A DNA stretch of 64,000 bases from Sphingobium ummariense RL-3. GTDB lineage: Bacteria > Pseudomonadota > Alphaproteobacteria > Sphingomonadales > Sphingomonadaceae. The notes below the pieces were generated by a model. The model had not been told where the DNA came from. It did no database searches and saw only the letters and a list, made by a program, of their open reading frames with translations. Below, one piece after another: positions 43,771-55,363 of the stretch. The stretch covers positions 81,001-145,000 of the forward strand of contig NZ_AUWY01000047.1 of the NCBI RefSeq assembly GCF_000447205.1, in the 5' to 3' direction. How positions within the stretch are numbered: the first letter of the stretch is position 1; every line of letters begins with the position of its first letter. The position numbers were made by a program, and so were the translations under genes.

Positions 43771-44324
43771 GCGCCGGCCCGCCGGAAGCAGCCCGTCGCA
43801 TGGTCGTCCACCATTCCCACCGCCTGCATCCAGGCATAGACGATGGTCGGCCCGACGAACTTGAAGCCGCGCTTCTTGAGATCCTTCGAGATCAGCGCGG
43901 ACAGCGGCGTCAGCGCCGGCACGGTCACGCCGTCGCCCACCCGCGGCCGGCCATCGACGAAAGACCAGGCATAGGCCGCGAAGTCCTCGCCCGCGTCGCG
44001 CATCGCGCAGAAGATGCGGGCTCCCGCGATCGTCGCCTCGATCTTGGCGCGGGCGCGGATAATGCCGGGGTCGGCCATCAACCGCTCCACATCATCGGTA
44101 CCGAACGCCGCCACTTTGTCAGGGTCGAAGCCGGCGAAGGCAGCGCGGAACGCCTCCCGCTTGCGCAACACGATGATCCAGGCGAGGCCTGCCTGGAATC
44201 CCTCCAGCATCAGCATTTCCCACAGCATGCGCGGATCATGCTGGGGCACGCCCCATTCGGCGTCATGATAGGCGCGCATCAGCGGATCGCCCTGTGCCCA
44301 GGCGCAGCGCGGACGATCCGTCAC
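43767..44324 (-). CDS. tag: DNA-3-methyladenine glycosylase I
   Basis: A 185-residue TagI enzyme. The N-terminal 'RCAWAQGDPLMRAYHDAEWG' includes the zinc Cys and the catalytic-pocket Glu and Trp. 'WEMLMLEGFQAGLAWIIVLR' and the C-terminal 'VYAWMQAVGMVDDHATGC' with zinc His and Cys are also typical. It removes 3-methyladenine from alkylated DNA. It starts 3 bases after the gyrB stop and runs on into the lipoprotein gene. Confidence 0.93.
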   Translation of the reverse strand: MTDRPRCAWAQGDPLMRAYHDAEWGVPQHDPRMLWEMLMLEGFQAGLAWIIVLRKREAFRAAFAGFDPDKVAAFGTDDVERLMADPGIIRARAKIEATIAGARIFCAMRDAGEDFAAYAWSFVDGRPRVGDGVTVPALTPLSALISKDLKKRGFKFVGPTIVYAWMQAVGMVDDHATGCFRRAGA

Positions 44325-44327
44325 GGG

Positions 44328-46865
<2,538 letters not shown>

Positions 46866-46920
46866 CTAAAGCGAAACATGCGCTCTTTCGCCCCAGCGCG
46901 ACAGCGCCTATCAGGGGTCG

Positions 46921-47412
46921 ATGCGTGCCCTGCCTCTCCTCCTCCTTCTCCTCGCCGGCTGCTCCAAGAGCAGCGACGTGCTGGAGGAACTGCCGAACAG
47001 CTCGCTGGCTGGCGCGCCGCGCGAGGAGGTGCCGGAAACGCGGTTGGAATCGCGCCTCTCGCGCCCCGTGACCATTGGCGAGGATGGGCCAAGGCTCGAT
47101 GCCTGCGGCACGCTGGGGCAGGTGACGCGGGTGGGGGGGAAAGGGCTGGCGATGCGCGCCGCCCCCTTCGCCGACGCGAAGGAGACCGGCCGTCTGGCGG
47201 AAGGCGACCGCGCGTGGGTCTGCACCCGCAGCCTCGACCAGCAATGGCTGGGGGTTGTGGTGCAGCCCGTGCCTGCCGCCGATACAGACGAGGCAGCCGC
47301 CGAGCCGGAGGATTGCGGCGTCTCCTCGCCGGTCGATCGCAAGCAGCCCTATGATGGCCCCTGCGCCAGCGGCTGGGTCTCCAGCGCCGCGATCCGCCTG
47401 ATCGCGGGCTGA
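46921..47412 (+). CDS. Small lipoprotein with SH3-like region
   Basis: A 163-residue protein with a lipoprotein signal ('MRALPLLLLLLAGCSKSSDV', Cys at residue 14). The middle ('RVGGKGLAMRAAPFADAKET' and 'LAEGDRAWVCTRSLDQQWLG') resembles bacterial SH3 repeats, and four cysteines could pair. SH3b domains often bind peptidoglycan or partner proteins. It is divergent from gyrB across an 85-base gap and convergent with the DUF1993 gene. Confidence 0.72.
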   Translation: MRALPLLLLLLAGCSKSSDVLEELPNSSLAGAPREEVPETRLESRLSRPVTIGEDGPRLDACGTLGQVTRVGGKGLAMRAAPFADAKETGRLAEGDRAWVCTRSLDQQWLGVVVQPVPAADTDEAAAEPEDCGVSSPVDRKQPYDGPCASGWVSSAAIRLIAG

Positions 47413-47426
47413 AGACCGCTCTTCAT

Positions 47427-47933
47427 TCAGAGCCCGCCGAGGAAGTCCAGTTTGCCGACCGGCACGCCCGCCTGCCGCAGCAGGGCATAGGCGATGGTGA
47501 CGTGGAAGTAGAAGTTGGGGAGCGAGAAGCCCAGCAGATGAGCCCGGCCCGCGAAATGAAGATCGCCGCCCGGCGTCTTGAGCACCACTTCGGCATCTTC
47601 CCGCCCGTCGATCCGCTCGCGCGGCACGCTTTCCAGGAAGGCGATCGTCTTTGCGATCCGCTGCTGCAGATCGTCGAACGTCTGTTCCTCGTCCGCCATC
47701 GGGAACGGGTCGAGCTGGCCCAGCCGGATGACCGTGCCCTTGGCGGTGTCGCTGGCGAACTGTACCTGCGCGGTCAGCGGGCGCATGTCCTCGATCAGCT
47801 TCGCCTGCGTCAGCGTCAGCGGATCGATGCCCTTTTCGGTCGCGAACGCCGCGCCCTTGTCGAGCAGGCCCGACAGGACGCGCAGTCCACGGACGAACAC
47901 GGGAACGCTCAGATCATATAATTCGGTAGCCAC
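47427..47933 (-). CDS. DUF1993 protein
   Basis: A 168-residue protein starting 'MATELYDLSVPVFVRGLRVL' with 'HLLGFSLPNFYFHVTIAYAL' and 'RQAGVPVGKLDFLGG' near the end, the DUF1993 pattern. It is helical and DinB-like; no reaction is known. It is the gene after the NHL-repeat protein, 13 bases away, and may be co-transcribed with it. Confidence 0.8.
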   Translation of the reverse strand: MATELYDLSVPVFVRGLRVLSGLLDKGAAFATEKGIDPLTLTQAKLIEDMRPLTAQVQFASDTAKGTVIRLGQLDPFPMADEEQTFDDLQQRIAKTIAFLESVPRERIDGREDAEVVLKTPGGDLHFAGRAHLLGFSLPNFYFHVTIAYALLRQAGVPVGKLDFLGGL

Positions 47934-47946
47934 GCTGCCTCCCCCT

Positions 47947-49134
47947 TCATTCGATGCCGGTGAAGACCAGTTTCTGCACGCGCCGGCCGGTGTTCACCTC
48001 GGTCGCATAGATATTGCCTTCGCTGTCGGTATCAATGCTGTGCAGCCAGGTGAATTGCCCCGCCTGGCGTCCGACGCGGCCGAACGCGCCCAGCACCTCG
48101 TGCGTCTTGCGCAGCAGAACCCAGATGCGCCCGTTCATCATGTCGGCGACATAGAGATATTTCTGTTCCGGATCGGGCGAAAAGGCGATGTCGGTCACGG
48201 TGTGCGTGCCGCCCGTTTCCCCGGCGATGACCAGATCGCGCACAAAGGTCAGCGATCCGTCCTTGCCCCGTCGGAAAAGCTGCGCGCGGTTGTTGTTGCG
48301 GTCGCATACATAGAGATGGCCGTCCTTCGTCGGCACGACGCAGTGAACGATGTCGGCGAAGATGGGCGCCTTGGGATCGGCGACCTTGCTGGGGTCGACG
48401 GCGTGGCTCTGGTCGAAGGCGCCCTGGCGCGTCGGTGCGACCGGCGGCTTGCCATAGGCGCCCCAACGGCCTTTGTAGCCGTTGGTCCGGTCATCGAAGC
48501 CGATCACGCGCCGGTTGGTATAGCCGTCCGATATCAGCACCATGCCGTCCGAATGGTTGATGTCGGACGGATTGCCCAGTCGATCGGTCGATTCGTTCCC
48601 GGCCGTCTGGCCGCGCCGGCCGAAGGCGTGGATGAACTTGCCCTCCGCCGTATAGTTCAGCACGACATGGTCGTCCTTGCCATTGCCGCCGAACCAGACC
48701 GTGTTGTCCTGGTCGACGAAGATGCCGTGCAGGCTGCCCGGCCATTGGTTCACGCCCTCGATCGTGGGGGCGCTCGCCGGGCCGCCCCAGCCGCCGAGAT
48801 AGGCGCCGTCCTTGCCGAAATGCGCGACCGGCGGCGCGGGTTTGCAGCAAACCGCGATCGGCGGGTTCTGCACGAGGCCGGTGTCGGTGGCGGTCAGCGC
48901 ATGCGGGCGATGCACGACCCAGACGCTGTCGTCGGGGCCCACCGCGACACCGCTCACCTGCCCCAGCAGCAGGTCGTCCGGCATGAGTGGCCAGGCGGCA
49001 TCGACCTTGAAGCGTGGCATCGGCGTGCCTTCGGGCGCGATCCGCTCGAAGGCGAGGTCGGCGAGCGCCTGCCGTGGCTCAGGGGCGGCGGCTGTCAAGG
49101 TCAGGAGCAGGGCAGGCGCGATCAGGCGGATCAT
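47947..49134 (-). CDS. Secreted NHL-repeat beta-propeller protein
   Basis: A 395-residue exported protein. After a signal peptide ('IRLIAPALLLTLTAAAPEPR') come six or so NHL-type repeats ('VSGVAVGPDDSVWVVHRPHA', 'SLHGIFVDQDNTVWFGGNGK', 'VTDIAFSPDPEQKYLYVADM', 'WLHSIDTDSEGNIYATEVNT'). The layout resembles peptidyl-alpha-hydroxyglycine amidating lyase-like propellers, but function is not established. The ATG follows AAGGAG; longer readings run backwards through the aminotransferase gene in another frame. It probably follows the aminotransferase gene on the same mRNA. Confidence 0.82.
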   Translation of the reverse strand: MIRLIAPALLLTLTAAAPEPRQALADLAFERIAPEGTPMPRFKVDAAWPLMPDDLLLGQVSGVAVGPDDSVWVVHRPHALTATDTGLVQNPPIAVCCKPAPPVAHFGKDGAYLGGWGGPASAPTIEGVNQWPGSLHGIFVDQDNTVWFGGNGKDDHVVLNYTAEGKFIHAFGRRGQTAGNESTDRLGNPSDINHSDGMVLISDGYTNRRVIGFDDRTNGYKGRWGAYGKPPVAPTRQGAFDQSHAVDPSKVADPKAPIFADIVHCVVPTKDGHLYVCDRNNNRAQLFRRGKDGSLTFVRDLVIAGETGGTHTVTDIAFSPDPEQKYLYVADMMNGRIWVLLRKTHEVLGAFGRVGRQAGQFTWLHSIDTDSEGNIYATEVNTGRRVQKLVFTGIE

Positions 49135-49160
49135 CGTGGGTCTCCTTGGGAATCGAGCGA

Positions 49161-50435
49161 TCATGCGCGCTTCGCCATGCGCGGCACAAGGTCGCGCAGG
49201 GCTGCGGCCATGGCATCCATATCCGCCATGGAGCTGTAGATGCCGGGCGTCACGCGCACGCAGGCGCCCCTGGCCGGGCCGGCACGGTGGATGGTGAAGA
49301 TGCGATGCCGTTCCAGCAGCGCGCGTGCGACCGTCATATTGTCCGCCACAGAGGTCAGCCCGCGGATTCGGAAAGCGGTGATCGCGCAAGCAAGGCTCTG
49401 ATCGACCGGCGTCAAGATCTCCAGTCCATCGAGGCCGCGCACCGCCTCTGCCCAGCGGTCGCGCAGCGCGCGCAGCCGCGCCGCCTTGGCCGCGCTGCCG
49501 ATCCGCGCCTGGAAGGCGAGCGCTGTGGGCACCGTCAGCTGCGCGGCGAAATCGAGCGTGCCCGTATGCACCCGTGCCTCCACGCTGTCCGGGTGAGATC
49601 CATCGTCGGCAGGGTCCGGCCCGATCGTGTCGATCCTGCCCTTGCGGATGTGGAGGATGCCGACGCCCAGCGGCGCGCCGATCCATTTGTGACCGTTCAG
49701 CCCGACGAAATCGGCGTCCAGGTCGGGCAGAGCGAAGTCGGCCTGCCCCCAGCTGTGCGCCGCGTCGACGATGACGTCGATGCCTTTGGCGCGCGCCATG
49801 GCGACGATCTCCCGCACCGGCAGCATCAATCCGGTGCGGTGCCCGATATGGGTCAGCAGCATCAGCCGCAGCCGGGGGTGCGCGTCCATGGCCCGCGCAT
49901 AGGCGTCGATCAGCCCCTGGCGGCTCGCGGGTTCGGGTAGGGCGATGCGGACGAGATTCGCGCCGCAGCGCTTCGCCAGCGCGGCGCAGGCGGCCTGCAT
50001 GCTGTCATAGTCCAGGTCGGCGATCAGCACCGTTTCGCCCGGGCGCAGCCGGTCATACTGGCCGATCAAGGCCTTCAGCGCTTCGGTGGCATTGCGGGTC
50101 AGGGCGATCTCGTCGGGGGAGATGCGCAGCCTGTCCGCCAGCGCCACCTTCACCCGGCGATAGTCGTCGCCATAGCGCAGCCGGCCATAATAGCTCGACT
50201 GCCGGTTCACCTCGGCGACCTGGCGCTGATACTCCTCGCGCACGGGCCGGGCCATCGCACCCCAATAGGCGTTTTCCAGCTGCACGATGCCGTCCGGCAG
50301 GTCGTAGAGGCGGGCGATCTCCGCCCATCCGGCTTCGTCGTCTGGACCAGAGGGTGGCGATGCCGCTGCTGTGCCGAGGGGCAGGGCAACTGCCGCCGCG
50401 CCAAGCATTGTCCTGCGATCGATATCCATGCCCAT
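49161..50435 (-). CDS. Class V aminotransferase-fold protein, isopenicillin-N-epimerase-like, Tat-exported
   Basis: A 424-residue PLP enzyme. The N-terminus 'DIDRRTMLGAAAVALPLG' is a twin-arginine signal, unusual for this fold. The mature part has 'LTRNATEALKALIGQYDRLR', 'DVIVDAAHSWGQADFALPD' and the Schiff-base Lys in 'FVGLNGHKWIGAPLGVG'. Relatives annotated as isopenicillin N epimerases, cysteine desulfurases or kynureninase-like proteins share this pattern; the substrate is unknown. Tat export would let it carry PLP folded into the periplasm. A start two codons later is equally possible. Confidence 0.82.
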   Translation of the reverse strand: MGMDIDRRTMLGAAAVALPLGTAAASPPSGPDDEAGWAEIARLYDLPDGIVQLENAYWGAMARPVREEYQRQVAEVNRQSSYYGRLRYGDDYRRVKVALADRLRISPDEIALTRNATEALKALIGQYDRLRPGETVLIADLDYDSMQAACAALAKRCGANLVRIALPEPASRQGLIDAYARAMDAHPRLRLMLLTHIGHRTGLMLPVREIVAMARAKGIDVIVDAAHSWGQADFALPDLDADFVGLNGHKWIGAPLGVGILHIRKGRIDTIGPDPADDGSHPDSVEARVHTGTLDFAAQLTVPTALAFQARIGSAAKAARLRALRDRWAEAVRGLDGLEILTPVDQSLACAITAFRIRGLTSVADNMTVARALLERHRIFTIHRAGPARGACVRVTPGIYSSMADMDAMAAALRDLVPRMAKRA

Positions 50436-50552
50436 GTCCTCCGCACCGCCAGACGTGCCGGCTTCACCCGCCCGCCATGCCAGCCTTGCATGACAGAAAA
50501 AGAACCGGCCGACGGGTCTCCATGTCGGCCGGTCCAGGGGGCAACGAATGTC

Positions 50553-51155
50553 TCAGGCGGGCAGGGGGCGTCCGGCCGCTGGCGCGATGGTGAAGAAGGG
50601 CAGTGCATGGTGCACGATCCAGCCGATCGTCACGGCGTAGAGTAGCGTGCCCAGGCCGACCGTGCCGCCCAGCAGCCAGCCGATGACCAGCACCGCGACC
50701 TCGATTGCCGTGCGCACCCATTTGACTGGCAGGGCAGTGCGGCGGCAGAAACCCGTCATCAGCCCGTCGCGCGGTCCGGGGCCGAGCCCGGCGCCGATAT
50801 AGGCGCCGCCGGCTATGCCGTTCAGCACGATGCCGGCCGCCAGCCAGGCGAAGCGCATCGCATGCCCTTCGGGCACGGGCAGGCACGCGAGGCTGATATC
50901 CACGGCGGTGCCGATCACCAGGATGTTGGCGACCGTGCCGATCCCCGGCCGTTGCCGCAGCGGCCACCAGAGGAGCAGCACGATCGCGCCGACGAGGTTC
51001 ACGGTCATGCCGAAGCTCAGGCCGAGCCGCGGACTGAGCCCCTGATGCAGGACGTCCCACGGGTCGAGCCCAAGATTGGCGCGCAGCATCAGCGCCATGG
51101 AGAAGCCGTAGAGGACAAGGCCCCAGAGGAGCTGGAAAAGACGACGTTGGATCAT
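50553..51155 (-). CDS. yczE: YczE/YitT-like integral membrane protein
   Basis: A 200-residue membrane protein with about five or six hydrophobic helices. The sequences 'MLRANLGLDPWDVLHQGLSP' and 'GGAYIGAGLGPGPRDGLMTG' are characteristic of the YczE family. The family is regularly divergent from a MocR-type regulator, as here, and is thought to transport something sensed through the PLP-binding domain. No substrate is established. The start at 51155 lies just left of the shared regulatory region. Confidence 0.82.
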   Translation of the reverse strand: MIQRRLFQLLWGLVLYGFSMALMLRANLGLDPWDVLHQGLSPRLGLSFGMTVNLVGAIVLLLWWPLRQRPGIGTVANILVIGTAVDISLACLPVPEGHAMRFAWLAAGIVLNGIAGGAYIGAGLGPGPRDGLMTGFCRRTALPVKWVRTAIEVAVLVIGWLLGGTVGLGTLLYAVTIGWIVHHALPFFTIAPAAGRPLPA

Positions 51156-51174
51156 GGCGTGGCCTGATCGCGAC

Positions 51175-51217
51175 AATTGGCCTTTTACACCAGAACCACT
51201 ATGGGGTAATTGGCCTT
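51175..51217. promoter_or_regulatory. Direct-repeat operator between yczE and its MocR regulator
   Basis: AATTGGCCTT occurs twice in the same orientation (51175-51184 and 51208-51217), 33 bases apart, about three helical turns. MocR proteins are head-to-tail dimers that bind direct repeats, so this fits the architecture. The 90-base gap must also hold both promoters; I cannot place them confidently. Confidence 0.65.
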
Positions 51218-51245
51218 GGAATTTCCCGATCTGGATTGAACAGCC

Positions 51246-52709
51246 ATGTCCACTTCCTTCCTCCGTCCGCCTTCGCTGCTTCGCCTTTTGGGCGCGTGGC
51301 GCGCCGAGGACAGCCCTGAACCCGCCTATCGCCAGCTTGCCCAGGCCCTGCGGATGCTGGTGCTGGATGGACGGATCGGCCTTAACGTGCGCCTGCCCGG
51401 CGAAAGGGAGCTCGCCGCCGCGCTGGGCCTCAGCCGCACGACCATCGCCGCGGCCTTCGACCGGCTGCGTGACGAGGGCTATCTGGAAAGCCGGCAGGGA
51501 TCGGGCAGCGTCACGCGCCTGCCCGCCAGCCGCATCGAGCCGGCGTTGCCGGACATCGACACGGCGACCGGCGGCAACCTGCTCAACTGGACCCATGCCG
51601 CGCTGCCGGCGGCGCCCGGGGTCGCGCGCGCCTATCAGGCGGCGGTGGAGACGTTGCCCGCCTTCCTGACCGAACTGGGCTATGACGCGCTCGGGCTGCC
51701 GCCGTTGCGTCGGGCGATCGCCGCGCATTTCGAGCGGCGCGGTTGTCCCACCACGCCCGACCAGATCATGGTCACCAATGGCGCGCAGCAGGGCTTCACC
51801 CTGCTGCTGCACTGGCTGGCGGGGCCAGGCGACCGGGTGGTGATCGACCATCCGACCTATCACAACGCGATCCAGGCCTTGCAGCGATCGCATGTCGTGC
51901 CGGTGCCGGTCGGGCTGCCGACGCAGGGCTGGGACATCGACGCCATGGAAGCGGCCTTCCGCCAGACCGCGCCGCGCTTTGCCTATGTGATCGCCGATTT
52001 CCACAACCCGACGGGGCGCAGCATGGACCCGGGGACGCGCCGTGCGCTGGTGGCCGCAGCCGCGCGCACGCACACGCCGTTGGTGATCGACGAGACGATG
52101 GTGGCGATGGGCCTCGACTTCGTGCCGCCCCCGCCCGTCGCGATCCACGATCCCGCCGGGCGGCAGGTCATCACCCTGGGTTCGGCGAGCAAGCTCTACT
52201 GGGGCGGGCTGCGGGTGGGCTGGATCCGTGCCGATCCGCAGACCATCGCCGCGCTCGGCCGCCTGCGCACGACCATGGACATGGCGAGTCCGGTGCTGGA
52301 CCAGTTGACCGTGGCGCACCTGATCGAGAATGAGGAAGGACTGGGCGCCCGGATCGAGATGTTGCGGGGGCGCCGGGACTATCTGTTGGCGCTGCTGGAG
52401 CGGCATTTGCCCCACTGGCGGGTCGAATCGCCTGCGGGCGGGCTGTCGCTATGGGCGGAGATGCCGCGGGCCGAGGCGACGGCGCTGGCGGCGCTGGCCG
52501 AGAGCCATGGCGTGCGCATCGCGCCGGGGCCGAAATTCGGGGTCGCGGGGGCGTTCGAGCGCTTCCTGCGGCTGCCCTTCACTTTGCCGGAGGACCAACT
52601 CGCCACCGGGGTCGAGCGGCTGGCGGAGGCCGATGCCCGGCTGCATGCCCGGCTGCCGCGCGGGCGGGACTGGCTGGCTGCAGCGCTGGACGCCGACCGG
52701 ATGATCTGA
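51246..52709 (+). CDS. MocR-family regulator (GntR helix-turn-helix fused to aminotransferase domain), YczR-like
   Basis: A 487-residue fusion. Residues about 20-95 form a GntR winged helix ('RLPGERELAAALGLSRTTIA'), and the rest is a fold-type I aminotransferase domain with 'MVTNGAQQGFTLLLHWLAGP', 'YVIADFHNPTGRSMDP' and the PLP Lys in 'LGSASKLYWGGLRVGW'. MocR proteins use bound PLP or PLP adducts as a sensor rather than as a catalyst. Divergence from yczE marks it as the YczR type, likely controlling that gene and itself through the direct repeats between them. Confidence 0.88.
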   Translation: MSTSFLRPPSLLRLLGAWRAEDSPEPAYRQLAQALRMLVLDGRIGLNVRLPGERELAAALGLSRTTIAAAFDRLRDEGYLESRQGSGSVTRLPASRIEPALPDIDTATGGNLLNWTHAALPAAPGVARAYQAAVETLPAFLTELGYDALGLPPLRRAIAAHFERRGCPTTPDQIMVTNGAQQGFTLLLHWLAGPGDRVVIDHPTYHNAIQALQRSHVVPVPVGLPTQGWDIDAMEAAFRQTAPRFAYVIADFHNPTGRSMDPGTRRALVAAAARTHTPLVIDETMVAMGLDFVPPPPVAIHDPAGRQVITLGSASKLYWGGLRVGWIRADPQTIAALGRLRTTMDMASPVLDQLTVAHLIENEEGLGARIEMLRGRRDYLLALLERHLPHWRVESPAGGLSLWAEMPRAEATALAALAESHGVRIAPGPKFGVAGAFERFLRLPFTLPEDQLATGVERLAEADARLHARLPRGRDWLAAALDADRMI

Positions 52710-52710
52710 A

Positions 52711-52748
52711 GGAGGGGAAGGGTCGAGCGGCCCTCCTCCCCCCTTTCA
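52711..52748. terminator. Terminator between convergent mocR and ppa
   Basis: GGAGGGGAAGGG and CCCTCCTCCCCCC flank TCGAGCGG and can form a strong GC stem, followed by TTT on the plus strand. The 51-base gap separates two convergent genes, so a bidirectional terminator is expected. Pairing is imperfect with one mismatch or bulge. Confidence 0.5.
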
Positions 52749-52760
52749 TGGATGCCGCGG

Positions 52761-53303
52761 TTATGCCGCCGCCTTCCCCGCATTGTAGCGAGCGATCGCT
52801 TCCAGGGTGATCTGCTTGGCATCCTCGGCGCCGCCCCAGGTGCCGACGCGGACCCACTTCTTCTTTTCCAGATCCTTGTAGTGGGTGAAGAAATGCTCGA
52901 TCTGCTCCATGACGATGCCGGGCAGGTCGTCCTTCTCGCTGACATTGGAATAATAGGGGAAGACCGAGTCGGCCGGCACGCAGACCAGCTTCTCGTCGCC
53001 GCCCGCCTCGTCCTCCAGGTTCAGCACCGCGATCGGCCGCGCCGCGACGACGGCGCCGGGGATGAAGGGCGAGCGCGAGATCACCAGCGCGTCGAGCGGA
53101 TCACCATCGGGCGACAGCGTGTGCGGGACGAAGCCGTAGTTCGCGGGATAGCGCATGGGGGTGTGCAGGATGCGATCGACGAACAGCGCGCCGGACGCCT
53201 TGTCGAACTCATATTTTACCGGTTCGCCGCCGGTCGGCACCTCGATGATGACATTGAGGCTGTTGGGCGGATCGTCGCCGACCGGGATCAGTTCGATATT
53301 CAT
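52761..53303 (-). CDS. ppa: Inorganic pyrophosphatase
   Basis: A 180-residue soluble family I pyrophosphatase. The active-site signatures are 'IIEVPTGGEPVKYEFDKASG', 'RYPANYGFVPHTLSPDGDPL' followed by 'DALVISRSPFIPG', and the late 'FFTHYKDLEKKKWVRVGTW'. The metal-binding DxDPxD-type segment 'DGDPLD' is intact. It hydrolyses pyrophosphate from biosynthetic reactions in the cytoplasm. Length is normal for bacteria. Confidence 0.97.
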   Translation of the reverse strand: MNIELIPVGDDPPNSLNVIIEVPTGGEPVKYEFDKASGALFVDRILHTPMRYPANYGFVPHTLSPDGDPLDALVISRSPFIPGAVVAARPIAVLNLEDEAGGDEKLVCVPADSVFPYYSNVSEKDDLPGIVMEQIEHFFTHYKDLEKKKWVRVGTWGGAEDAKQITLEAIARYNAGKAAA

Positions 53304-53341
53304 GCGCTAACCTTTTGATATGCGTTGGCTTTGCGGGTGAT

Positions 53342-55273
53342 TCATGTTCTCGGCTGGAGCAGCTTGTCGAGGCTGCCCTCACCCTCTCCTGTCTTTTCGA
53401 GGCGCGGATAGCGCAGGCCATCCGAATAAGCGAGCGACAAAGTGCGGTAATATTTGTCCTGCTTTAGTATGATCTGGATCGGCGTCTTGCCGTCCTTGGC
53501 ACGGCGGATCGCGTTCTTGAAGACATCGCCCGAATATTCGTCGCCGTTCACCGCGATGATCTTGGTCCCCGTCGCAAGCCCCGCCTTGAACGCCGCGCTG
53601 TTCCAGATGACGCTGGAAATCTCGCCGTCATTCTTGACGATCAGGCCGATGCCGAAGCTCTGGTCGACCATCTTCTGCGAGCCTTCCGCCGCCTTGGTGA
53701 TTGCGCCCGGCGTGTCGCCATAGACCAGCCGGTATCCGCCCAGGGTGAAGCCGCCCTTGGGCGTCTCCTTCGTGGGGCTGTCGACCCAGGTGCGGAAGAA
53801 GCCTGCCCAGTCATAGGGCGCGATGCCGTTCAGCGTCCTGATGAGGTCGTCGCGATTGTAGACGACCTCGCCCCAGTCGCCCGGGTTGATGCCGAAGAAG
53901 GCCTTGGCGAAATCGTCGAGGCCCTTCGCGCCCTTCGTCTCGCGCCGGATGATCGCGTCCGCCTCCAGCCAGATCATTAGGCCTTCATTGTAATAGTCCT
54001 CCGACCGCTGCCAGCTCACCCAGCCCTTGGGGCGACGGGCGGAGATGATGGGATCGTGGGTCGTGTCCTCCATCGCCCGCCATTCGCGGCCCTTGGCCGT
54101 GTCCAGCTTCGCTGCGATATGGGCATAGGCGTCCAGCGTCTCCGCCTTCGAGAACATGCCCGAGCGTGCGCCCAGCACATAGCCCCAGAACTGCGTCTGA
54201 CCTTCATAGACCCAGAGCAGATTGTCCTGCATCGGCGTGCGGAAATCCGGGGTCCAGAGCAGGTCGGGGCGGCGGAACTTGCCGTCCCAGCTATGGGTGA
54301 ATTCGTGCGGCAGCAGGTTGCGGTCCAGCAGGGCCTCGCCCGAATCCCAGTTCTTGAAATAGCCCGGCTCGACCTGGTTCTCGGAGGAGCGGTGATGCTC
54401 CAGGCCGATGCCGCCCATCTCGTCGGTGATGGCGAGCAGGAAGTCGTAATGGTTGAAATGATAGGTGCCGAACAGGGCGCCGGCCTCATCCACCAGCTTC
54501 TTGTGCTTCGCCATCTGCTCCGGCTTGAAGTCCAGTTCGTCGGCGTCGTCGGCCACGATGTTCAGGGTGACGTTGTGGCCCAGGTCCACCGGCTTGAAAT
54601 AGGTGCCGGCGAACACCGGCGAATCCTGCAGCGCTTCATAGTCGATCGTTTCATAGGCGACGCTGTTGCCGGTCTTCGTGCCACGCAGCGCGGTCGCGGC
54701 CTGCCAGCCGGCCGGATAGGTGACGGTCGGCTGGATCGGAATCTGCCGGGTGAAATAGCCTGCCGGATAGAGCGAGACCGATTCCCACTGGATATTGAGC
54801 ATCTTGGGCGTGACAACGACGCGGCCCTGGTTGGGTGCGGTGGCGGAGAGGAACTGGAACTGCGCCACCACCTCGCGCGTGCCCTGCGGCACGTCGATCA
54901 CGAAGCCATAGACGTTGAGCGGGTCGCGCTTCCACGCCAGCGGCTTGCCGCCGGCGGTGAAGGTGAGGCCGCTCAGCTTCTCGATCTGGCCGCGCGGGGC
55001 GTGGTTGCCGGGCAGCCATTCGGGCATCAGCAGGGTCATCGGCCCCGCTGCGGCGACGGGGATGGTCTCCTTCACGCGGAAGATCCGCTGCACCGTGTCG
55101 CTCGCATCGACCTCCAGCCGGATGGTGCCGCCGGGATAGGGGATGTCCTTGGGCGCCGGCGTGGCGTCGTTGACCGGCAGCGCCGTGGGCTTCGATCGGA
55201 TTGCGTCCTGCGCCAGGGCCGGAGAAAGGGGCAGGGTGGACAGGAGAAGGAAGGCGGCAAGCCTGCGACGCAT
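53342..55273 (-). CDS. M61-family metallopeptidase with PDZ domain
   Basis: A 643-residue exported peptidase of the glycyl aminopeptidase (M61) family. After a signal peptide ('MRRRLAAFLLLSTLPLSPAL') come an N-terminal beta domain and the catalytic domain with the zinc motif HEFTH in 'RNLLPHEFTHSWDGKFRRPD'. 'WVYEGQTQFWGYVLG' supplies the third ligand. A C-terminal PDZ region follows ('SFGIGLIVKNDGEISSVIWN', 'GTKIIAVNGDEYSGDVF'). The start is set at the ATG giving the signal peptide; the frame upstream is open but runs through a repeat-rich intergenic region. Confidence 0.88.
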   Translation of the reverse strand: MRRRLAAFLLLSTLPLSPALAQDAIRSKPTALPVNDATPAPKDIPYPGGTIRLEVDASDTVQRIFRVKETIPVAAAGPMTLLMPEWLPGNHAPRGQIEKLSGLTFTAGGKPLAWKRDPLNVYGFVIDVPQGTREVVAQFQFLSATAPNQGRVVVTPKMLNIQWESVSLYPAGYFTRQIPIQPTVTYPAGWQAATALRGTKTGNSVAYETIDYEALQDSPVFAGTYFKPVDLGHNVTLNIVADDADELDFKPEQMAKHKKLVDEAGALFGTYHFNHYDFLLAITDEMGGIGLEHHRSSENQVEPGYFKNWDSGEALLDRNLLPHEFTHSWDGKFRRPDLLWTPDFRTPMQDNLLWVYEGQTQFWGYVLGARSGMFSKAETLDAYAHIAAKLDTAKGREWRAMEDTTHDPIISARRPKGWVSWQRSEDYYNEGLMIWLEADAIIRRETKGAKGLDDFAKAFFGINPGDWGEVVYNRDDLIRTLNGIAPYDWAGFFRTWVDSPTKETPKGGFTLGGYRLVYGDTPGAITKAAEGSQKMVDQSFGIGLIVKNDGEISSVIWNSAAFKAGLATGTKIIAVNGDEYSGDVFKNAIRRAKDGKTPIQIILKQDKYYRTLSLAYSDGLRYPRLEKTGEGEGSLDKLLQPRT

Positions 55274-55363
55274 GATGGTCTCCGCTGGAGGGCTGTTATG
55301 GTTACGCATCCCGAATGGGGCGATTCCCCTTGTTTGGCACCGCTTCGTCGGCGCGTCCATCGC

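Noticed and set aside
51156..52415. Long N-terminal extension of the YczE frame on the minus strand
   Set aside because: The extension lies antisense to the MocR gene and has no hydrophobic or family character; the ATG at 51155 begins the recognisable protein.
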